DNA of 12,446 nucleotides from Sphingomonadaceae bacterium (GTDB taxonomy: Bacteria > Pseudomonadota > Alphaproteobacteria > Sphingomonadales > Sphingomonadaceae), in the NCBI GenBank assembly GCA_019245455.1, contig JAFARM010000372.1:1-12446 (forward strand), written 5' to 3'. Shown here piece after piece: positions 1 through 4,979 of the stretch (within the stretch, counting starts at the first letter, position 1; each line of letters opens with the position of its first letter). Both the position numbers and the translations under genes were made by a program. The notes beneath the pieces were generated by a model. It was not told where the DNA came from. It saw only the letters and a program-made list of their open reading frames with translations, and made no database searches.

Positions 1-1442
1 TCTTCGCCCGTTAGCGGCGGCTCGTTTCGAGCGTCGAGCGACCCAGCGGGGTGCAGACGGGCGGCGCGCGGCACGGTCAGCGGCGGCCAGCAGAGCGGGA
101 GGCGAAGACGGCGATCTGCTAGGCTCGCGAGGCGTCGAACCTTTGCCGGATCATCGATCTGCACCATCCGGGCGTGACATCGAGCGAACTCGGCGGCAGG
201 CGATTGCCTCCAGCCGGTCGAGAGCCGGTTCGTCGGCGTCGGGCCCAGCGATCGTCGACCTCAAGCGCGACTTTAGCCGTGCGGCCAGGTCCGGCTCGCC
301 ATCGGCTGTCCCGTCACCAGCCGTCCCGGCGGCCAGTACCCATCGGTCGCCACTAGCCGCTCGGCCGTGCTTTGCCCTTCAGGCTTGCCCACGATCGGCG
401 TCGCCGACGCTCGGGACAGCGCCGAGGGGGCACCGCGTCGAGCGTCCCTAGCTAGCGTCAGCTGCGGCACGACGCTCGTCCGATCCTATGTGAGGGGTGC
501 AATTCTCGCAGTGGTGCGACATGTTGCGACGGTCGTAGACTAGCCATGTCGCCCCGCCGCGGGCGGCCACTGTCACGCCCGCGACGGCTGGGCGAGCGGC
601 GTGAACTCGCTCTCGCGGCCCGCGATGGTGCGCGCGGGCGACGTCGCTGCCGATTAGCCGGCGCTAGCACAAAGGGGGAACATCCGGTTCCGCGCGTCGG
701 CCAGCCGCCCGCCTAGGCCAGCTGATCACTGGCCATGCTGACAACGCGGAAGTTGCCCGGCACGCGCGGCAGGGCTTCCCAATCGCGCCGCAGGGCGGTC
801 GCGTGGCATCTACGGCATCGCGGCGGCGGGCGGGAGCACGAAAGCACGAGATGGCTGGCCGGGGCGCTCCATCGGGTCCCGTGCGTCGAGCCGGATGACC
901 CCGCCGGGCGTTCATGCACGCCTGTGCAGCCTCGCACGGCCGGCCGCAGTGGCGGCTAGGTGACCACGCCGATCGCCGGCGACGCGGTCACAAGTGCGTA
1001 CCGGCGCGGCGGCGTAGACGGAGCAGCGGCGGCCACCAGGCGTCGCCAGAACCGCTGCGGAAGGGCGCGTCCGACTGGTGCGGCGCGTTGCCGCAGGGAT
1101 AGCTGACAACGGACGGATGCAGCCCCGGAAGCCGAGTGGCGACTGAGCCAGGATACGGCGGTTCGGAACTCGCGGCGCGGCCAGCCGCACGGCGACTATC
1201 GATGGAGATACAGCCGGATCGGAGGGGCGAACGTCGTTCGGGGGTCGCCCCGTCAAGACGTTGATGGTGAGAACGAAAGCGGTTCGCCGCGCGGGAAGGA
1301 GGTCGATTACGCGGGCGCGAGAACACGCCGCCCAAGCTAGACGCGGGACGGCATTTCTGCATAGCCTGTCCGTGGGTGTGACAGCCCGGACCGAGATAGG
1401 CAGCCTGCCGATTGGCGTCGGCACACTGTCGAAAGTTGAGAG

Positions 1443-1481
1443 CGTGGATTGGCGTCCACGGCTCACCGACGACGTACGTCG
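1443..1481. promoter_or_regulatory. Inverted repeat and 12-bp palindrome, possible operators
   Basis: Two dyads lie close together. One is CGTGGA (1443-1448) and TCCACG (1455-1460) around a 6-nt spacer. The other is the perfect 12-bp palindrome CGACGTACGTCG at 1470-1481. They lie 130-170 bp upstream of the first gene of the integrase operon, a plausible place for repressor or activator binding. No convincing -35/-10 pair could be placed, so the operator role is inferred from position and symmetry. Confidence 0.35.
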
Positions 1482-1542
1482 GGAGCGGGGCGCTATGCAA
1501 TAGCCTTTCGGGGTAAAAACGCTCCACCGGTCTCTCGGCCGG

Positions 1543-1590
1543 CTGTCACTCTCCCGGCACCACGTCCGCCACGTGGAGAGGCTGTGACAG
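1543..1590. promoter_or_regulatory. Long imperfect dyad upstream of the 1612 operon
   Basis: An interrupted inverted repeat of 48 bp. The outer arms CTGTCAC (1543-1549) and GTGACAG (1584-1590) pair perfectly. Inside them, CTCT pairs with AGAG (1577-1580), and an inner perfect 6-bp stem CCACGT (1560-1565) / ACGTGG (1571-1576) closes on a 5-nt loop. It ends 21 nt before the ATG at 1612. As DNA it could be a composite operator; as RNA it would form a hairpin in the leader of the operon. No T-tract follows, so it is not a typical terminator. Confidence 0.45.
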
Positions 1591-1611
1591 GCCACAACCG
1601 AGAGTAGCACC

Positions 1612-2178
1612 ATGGGGACAGTGACACGCCTACCGGGCAGATATGCCGTCGACCCCGGCATATTCGCCGCACAACAGCTTTTCGCCATCCTGGGGCATGA
1701 CGGGTCCGGCGATCTGATCGATGCGCTCCTGGAGGCGATGGACATCGCCGACGGGGACGCGGACCTGGAGCCGGCCGGCGACGAGCAGGATGAAGACGGC
1801 GAGGCGAGCGACTGGAGTTGGCCCGAGAGCTACGGCGAGGGCCTCGCCGAGCGGCTCCCGACGCTGGCGCAGATCGAGGACGCCGAAGACGACGATCCGG
1901 CGGAAGATGACGATCCGCTCGGGCCAAACGAAGTTCCGCCGACCGATGATGCTGGCGAAGGTGCACTCGACGACTATGCCGAACGGCTCGACGCGGTCAC
2001 CAGGCGGCGAGCGCATCGTCCAAGGCTCCGCCCTCGCCGCCGGCCGCCGACGCCGCCTATCGCCGGTCCGCGCCAGCCGCGCACAACCGGCCGGGTCATC
2101 GGCTGGGAGCGCGTCGCGCACCTGCCCGAGGGCGAGCGCATCCGTTGGCTGAAGAGCCGGCGGCGGTGGGCACGATGA
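1612..2178 (+). CDS. Bipolar acidic/basic protein of unknown function
   Basis: A 188-residue protein. The ATG at 1612 follows a weak Shine-Dalgarno-like GAGAG about 7 nt upstream, and the stop overlaps the next start as ATGA (2175-2178), which suggests translational coupling. Residues 1-30 are a small ordinary segment (TRLPGRYAVDPGIF). Residues about 30-128 are very rich in Asp and Glu with a DDDPAEDDDP run near 93-102. Residues about 130-160 switch to Arg/Pro-rich sequence, and the C-terminus (about 160-188) returns to a more normal GWERVAHLPEGERIRW-type segment. From memory, long acidic proteins of this general look are common and uncharacterised in alphaproteobacterial prophages. No catalytic motif is visible. 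The basic block could reflect an old frameshift, but the coupled ATGA junction argues that the end is read in this frame. A DNA-mimic role is only a guess. Confidence 0.75.
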   Translation: MGTVTRLPGRYAVDPGIFAAQQLFAILGHDGSGDLIDALLEAMDIADGDADLEPAGDEQDEDGEASDWSWPESYGEGLAERLPTLAQIEDAEDDDPAEDDDPLGPNEVPPTDDAGEGALDDYAERLDAVTRRRAHRPRLRPRRRPPTPPIAGPRQPRTTGRVIGWERVAHLPEGERIRWLKSRRRWAR

Positions 2179-2519
2179 CGGACGGGCAACGCCGCCGCGC
2201 CGGGCGCGGGCGTCTGCACCGGCAGGCCGTAACCGAATTGACGGGAACGGCGCCTGCCGGCGGAGAAGCGGCGCGGGAGAAAGGCGCGCCGGGTGCCGAT
2301 GGCTGGCGCTGGGTCAAGGTCGACGACGCGCCCGCGTTGCTCCGCGGGCCAGCCGCCATCGGCGGGCACTTGGGCATCCTGCCGCGTCACGTGGAGCACC
2401 TGGACCGCCAGCGTCACCTGCCGACGTTCCGGCTGCCGCACGATAGCGCGCTGTTCGCCACCGCGGCAGCGCTCGACGACTGGCGGCGGCTCGACGCCGT
2501 CCAGCCGCTCTTGAAGTAA
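2175..2519 (+). CDS. Single-module excisionase/MerR-type HTH protein
   Basis: A 114-residue protein starting at ATG 2175, overlapping the previous stop by 4 nt. Residues 1-45 are basic and Ala/Gly-rich and look disordered. Residues about 54-103 form one compact module with the pattern L-x-G-x-A-A-I-G-x-H-L-G, then a short linker, LPTFRLP at 82-88, and an ending helix AALDDWRRL. This is the layout of the winged helix-turn-helix found in excisionases, MerR-like regulators and lambda Nu1-type terminase small subunits: a recognition helix followed by a wing with LP-[TS]-[FY]-[RK]. Likely a sequence-specific DNA-binding protein. Related modules occur twice and three times in the next two genes. 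Whether it acts as recombination directionality factor, repressor or packaging protein cannot be told from sequence. Confidence 0.8.
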   Translation: MTDGQRRRAGRGRLHRQAVTELTGTAPAGGEAAREKGAPGADGWRWVKVDDAPALLRGPAAIGGHLGILPRHVEHLDRQRHLPTFRLPHDSALFATAAALDDWRRLDAVQPLLK

Positions 2520-2526
2520 CCACTGC

Positions 2527-2564
2527 GCCCCGCTCGCCGGGCGCGGGCGGGGCCTATCCATAGG
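2527..2564 (+). other. GC-rich hairpins in the 2520-2573 gap
   Basis: The gap contains GCCCCGC (2527-2533) facing GCGGGGC (2547-2553), and directly after it CCTAT-CC-ATAGG (2553-2564). The second small repeat covers the AGGA (2562-2565) that serves as ribosome binding site for the next gene. No T-tract follows, so termination is doubtful; an attenuating or ribosome-site-masking role is possible. This is the only non-overlapping junction in the upstream operon. Confidence 0.3.
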
Positions 2565-2573
2565 ATCATGGAC

Positions 2574-3008
2574 ATGGCCACACGACCGAACGACGCCGAT
2601 CTGCTTTATGGAATGAAAGCAATTGGCGAGCATATCGGATTAACAGCTCGCCAAGCCGAGCACCTCGTTTCGCATGGCGAGCTGCCATCCTTCAGGTTGT
2701 CAACGACAGTCTGCGCTCGCCGATCGGCGCTCGATGCGCACTTCGCCTTCGCCGAGGCGTCGGCTCGCCAGTCGCGCAAGGCGAAAGATGCGCCAGCCGA
2801 GCCCGCGCGCGCGGACGAGTCTCCCGCCGCCCCTGCGGCGGTCCTGTACGGCCATCGCGCCATCGCGGCGCACCTTGGGCGGCTGGTCGCCGACGTCGCG
2901 CAGCTCGACCTGCAGCGCCGCCTACCGACCTATCTCGACGACGGGTGCACGGTCGCCAGCACCGCCGCGCTCGACGCGTGGCAGCGCCTCACGGGAGCCG
3001 GCGCGTGA
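2574..3008 (+). CDS. Two-module excisionase/MerR-type HTH protein
   Basis: Start chosen at ATG 2574 because AGGA (2562-2565) lies 8 nt away; an in-frame ATG at 2568 is only 2 nt from it. The product is 144 residues. Module 1 (about 10-57) reads LYGMKAIGEHIG, then LPSFRLS at 37-43 and SALDAHF. Module 2 (about 90-137) reads LYGHRAIAAHLG, then LPTYLDD and AALDAWQRL. A charged Ala/Pro/Glu linker of about 30 residues separates them. Both match the excisionase/MerR winged-HTH pattern of the neighbouring genes, so this is probably a tandem DNA-binding protein able to contact two half-sites. The DNA for module 1 (about 2600-2660) is 48% GC and uses codons rare here, such as TTA at 2640, unlike module 2. 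The stop overlaps the next gene as GTGA. Confidence 0.8.
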   Translation: MATRPNDADLLYGMKAIGEHIGLTARQAEHLVSHGELPSFRLSTTVCARRSALDAHFAFAEASARQSRKAKDAPAEPARADESPAAPAAVLYGHRAIAAHLGRLVADVAQLDLQRRLPTYLDDGCTVASTAALDAWQRLTGAGA

Positions 3009-3712
3009 TCGGCGGGGCATTGCACCCCAGCCGCCCGGCGGCGACCGTGCCGGCGTGGCACGCGGCGGACGACGGGGACGCCCTGTTCGGCATCGAAGCC
3101 ATCGCCCGGTATCTGGCGCTGCCGTTTCTCGACGTGCGCACGATGATCGGTATGCGATCGATCCCGACGGGGAAAGCCGGCCGGTCGCACACGGCGCGGC
3201 GGTCGACGCTGGCGCGCTTCATGCTCGACCTCGAGCGGCGCGACGTGCCGGCCGAGCAGATTGGCCCCGAGCCTTTCGACGTCGGCGGGGATGATGCGCT
3301 CGGCCTGCTCAGCGGCCAGCCGGCCATCGCGGCCTATCTCAGCTGCTCGTGGGCAGGCGTCCGGCACCGGCGGGCGGCGCTCGACCTGGGCGTCTTCTGG
3401 ATCGGCAAGACGCCGTTCGCGCGGCGGGCATCGGTCGACCGCTGGCAGGCGGCGAGCGCGGGCGAGAGCCGGTCCAGCCGGCGCTTGGCGACGATCCATG
3501 CCGGCCGGGTCGCGCTCGCCCAGCCGGGCGCGCTCGTCGGGGCCAAGGCGGTCGGCGAGTACCTGGGCGCGCCGCCGCAGGCGGTGTTCCGGGCGATCTA
3601 CGCGGGCAGGCTGCCGGCCTACCGCGTCGGCAAGGGCTGGGCGGTCGACCCGGCGACGATCGGGGCGCGGGGCGACCAGCCGCACGGGGAGAACCGCCAT
3701 GGCCAGTGTTAG
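3005..3712 (+). CDS. Three-module excisionase/MerR-like HTH protein
   Basis: A 235-residue protein. GTG 3005 is chosen because GGGAG (2993-2997) lies 7 nt upstream and the start overlaps the previous stop (GTGA). Three related modules follow: about 26-75 (LFGIEAIARYLA), about 100-149 (LLSGQPAIAAYLS, with the wing degenerated to GVFWIGK), and about 176-222 (LVGAKAVGEYLG, LPAYRVGKGW). Modules 1 and 2 end in ARRSTLARF and ARRASVDRW, which match the family ending; module 3 is cut short. The second module has lost the LP-[TS]-[FY] wing motif, so it may not bind DNA in the same way. The last 14 nt overlap the integrase gene, whose ribosome site lies inside this frame. That coupling favours a role in controlling recombination, for example as a multi-domain directionality factor. 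This is inference. Confidence 0.75.
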   Translation: MIGGALHPSRPAATVPAWHAADDGDALFGIEAIARYLALPFLDVRTMIGMRSIPTGKAGRSHTARRSTLARFMLDLERRDVPAEQIGPEPFDVGGDDALGLLSGQPAIAAYLSCSWAGVRHRRAALDLGVFWIGKTPFARRASVDRWQAASAGESRSSRRLATIHAGRVALAQPGALVGAKAVGEYLGAPPQAVFRAIYAGRLPAYRVGKGWAVDPATIGARGDQPHGENRHGQC

Positions 3713-4955
3713 GCCGCGCGAGTGGACGTCGCCCGACGGCACGCTCAACCGGAAGTGGGAGGTTCGGTACAAGGACCCGACCGGCTCGTACCGCGGGCGC
3801 ATGTTCGCCCGGAAGAAGGAGGCAGACGCCTACCGCCGGCAGGTGGAGAACGAGCTGGCGAGCGGCGACCACATCGCACCGGCCCAGAGCAACACCATCG
3901 CGGCGGCGACGGTGCTCTTCCTGGAGGAGGTCGACAACAAGGTGGCGATCGGCGCGTTCCGGCCGTGCACCGGGCGCAACTATCACGCGGCGTTCCGGCG
4001 GCATGTCCTTCCGCTGATCGGCGACCGGTTGATGCTCGACGTCGATGCTGCCGATATCGAGCGCTGGTACTACCAGGTCGTTCGGTCGAAGCTCATGACG
4101 CCCGTCTTCGCCTATAGGCGGCTGTGGTTCATCAAGGCGCTGTTCGACTTCGCCATTCGCCGCAAATGGGTCCGCAAGGGGGTGAACCCGGCGGCGGAAG
4201 CCATGGCGGCGATCGGCAAGCCGGCCGAGGCGAAGATCGATACGTTCGACCTCGCCACCGTCCGGCGGGTCATCGAGGTCGCCAGCGAACGGACCTATCG
4301 CCGTCACCAGCGCCAGCACGAGATGACGCAGATCGCGGTGCACCTTGCGGCCTTCTGCGGCTTGCGCTGGGGGGAGATATTCGGCCTCACCCTGTCGAAT
4401 ATAGACCTCGCCAACCGCGTGGTCCGCATCCGGCACAGCCTGGACGGGCTCGGCAATCTTCAGGAGCCGAAGACGGCGGCCGGCAACCGGGACGTTCCCC
4501 TGCCCGGCCATATCGCCGAGCAGCTGACCGCCTTCATCGCCGCGTGGATCGTGCCCAACGATCGGGGCATCGTCTTCTGCACGGACAACGGCACTCCGAT
4601 GAAGGCGACCAACTTCCATGCGACTGCATGGCGGCCGCTGCTCCGCCGGGCCGGCGTCGTGGCCACCAGGGGGCCGTGGTTGCGGTTCCACGCGCTGCGC
4701 CACTTCGCGGTCAGCTGGATGATCGAGAACGGATGGCCGATCACCGACGTCTCGACGATGATCGGGCACGCCAACGTGGCGATCACGCTCCAGGTCTACG
4801 CGCACGTCATCAAGGGCCGCAATCAGACGGCCGAGGCGATGCAGCAACTGGCCGAGCGATTGCTCGCCGAGGCGGCTCCGCGGCGTGTCATTGCCCTGCC
4901 AAATCACACGGGAGTGACGCACGGGAACGCCGCTCTTGAGTTATCAATGGCTTAA
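3699..4955 (+). CDS. Tyrosine-family site-specific integrase
   Basis: A complete 418-residue phage-type tyrosine recombinase that would integrate and excise the element at an attachment site. The ATG at 3699 has GGGGAGA 7 nt upstream; the frame stays open further upstream but that part is only a shadow of the 3005 gene. The N-terminus (about 10-60) resembles the arm-type DNA-binding domain (KWEVRYKDPTGSYRGR). Residues about 65-165 form the core-binding helical domain. The catalytic domain carries the full set: R223 (GLRWGE), K258 (EPKTAAGNRDVPLP), H331 and R334 (HALRHF), H357 (MIGHAN) and the nucleophile Y367 (LQVYAHV). The protein therefore looks active. It is the last gene of the 1612-4955 operon. 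Its TAA at 4953-4955 abuts terminase-derived sequence in the same frame, and its last 15-20 residues are encoded by increasingly AT-rich DNA, as is common where an attachment site overlaps the end of int. Confidence 0.95.
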   Translation: MASVRPREWTSPDGTLNRKWEVRYKDPTGSYRGRMFARKKEADAYRRQVENELASGDHIAPAQSNTIAAATVLFLEEVDNKVAIGAFRPCTGRNYHAAFRRHVLPLIGDRLMLDVDAADIERWYYQVVRSKLMTPVFAYRRLWFIKALFDFAIRRKWVRKGVNPAAEAMAAIGKPAEAKIDTFDLATVRRVIEVASERTYRRHQRQHEMTQIAVHLAAFCGLRWGEIFGLTLSNIDLANRVVRIRHSLDGLGNLQEPKTAAGNRDVPLPGHIAEQLTAFIAAWIVPNDRGIVFCTDNGTPMKATNFHATAWRPLLRRAGVVATRGPWLRFHALRHFAVSWMIENGWPITDVSTMIGHANVAITLQVYAHVIKGRNQTAEAMQQLAERLLAEAAPRRVIALPNHTGVTHGNAALELSMA

Positions 4956-4970
4956 GACGTTCATAAACAC
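4936..4970 (+). other. Candidate attachment-site core at int/terminase junction
   Basis: A 35-bp patch spans the end of the integrase gene and the start of terminase homology. It is 12/35 G+C (34%) inside DNA that is otherwise GC-rich, and includes CTTAAG at 4951-4956. The first terminase-like codons after it (V-H-K-H-P-C-P-M) use CAT AAA CAC, atypical for this GC-rich sequence. Tyrosine integrases commonly place their site next to int, often at a conserved host-gene sequence, and local AT-richness is usual. A matching copy should exist at the other end of the element. I found none in this window; the best partial match is a 7-mer at 909-915. Confidence 0.4.
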
Positions 4971-4979
4971 CCCTGCCCC

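Larger units (their letters stand above)
1377..1604 (+). repeat. Two copies of a TGTGACAG...ACCGAGA element
   Basis: Copy one spans 1377-1396 (TGTGACAG, 5-nt gap, ACCGAGA). Copy two spans 1583-1603 or so (TGTGACAG, 7-nt gap, ACCGAGA). The second copy overlaps the right arm of the 1543-1590 dyad, and the left arm of that dyad is the same octamer core inverted. Related CTGTCAC or GTGACA words occur at 570-576 and just inside the first gene. This may be a binding site for an operon regulator; the link is by pattern only. Confidence 0.3.
1..1611. other. 1.6-kb stretch with no supportable gene
   Basis: I see no credible protein here on either strand. The open frames are short or are Arg/Ser/Pro-rich translations of the kind GC-rich DNA yields by chance. 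The longest, on the minus strand at about 912-1745, shows no domain, motif or convincing start. Nine CTAG tetranucleotides occur here (119, 353, 448, 452, 540, 664, 713, 956, 1337), while by eye I find only two in the remaining 10.8 kb, so this stretch follows different sequence rules from the coding part. A small perfect hairpin sits at 20-32 (GCTCG, TTT loop, CGAGC), a 7-bp tandem AGCACGA at 835-849, and a cluster of dyads at 1443-1590. No tRNA or known structured RNA was recognised. It could be a regulatory region, an unknown noncoding RNA, decayed coding sequence, or the inner part of an integrative element. Confidence 0.6.

Noticed and set aside
713..800. Short minus-strand translation that looks protein-like (ALRRDWEALPRVPGNFRVV)
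   Set aside because: Only about 27 residues look natural and the upstream part does not; too short to call a gene or a decayed one.
909..915. CGTTCAT match to 4958-4964 as a possible second attachment site
   Set aside because: Seven bases are likely by chance, and no terminase N-terminal coding with a Walker A motif precedes it.
1436..1499. TTGAGA and TATGCA as a sigma-70 promoter
   Set aside because: The spacing of 52 nt is far too long, and no better-spaced pair was found.
912..1745. 277-codon minus-strand open frame over the gene-free region
   Set aside because: Composition is Arg/Ser/Pro/Ala-rich with no motif. It runs antisense into the start of the 1612 gene and has no credible ribosome site; a second unrelated minus frame is open over the same stretch.
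3400..3420. GKT-containing segment as the missing Walker A of terminase
   Set aside because: It is IGKTPFARR in the second module of the HTH protein, not within a P-loop context, and far from the terminase frame.
3261..3698. In-frame upstream extension of the integrase
   Set aside because: It overlaps the HTH gene for over 400 nt, has Arg/Ser shadow composition, and the ATG at 3699 has a strong ribosome site and the usual integrase N-terminus.
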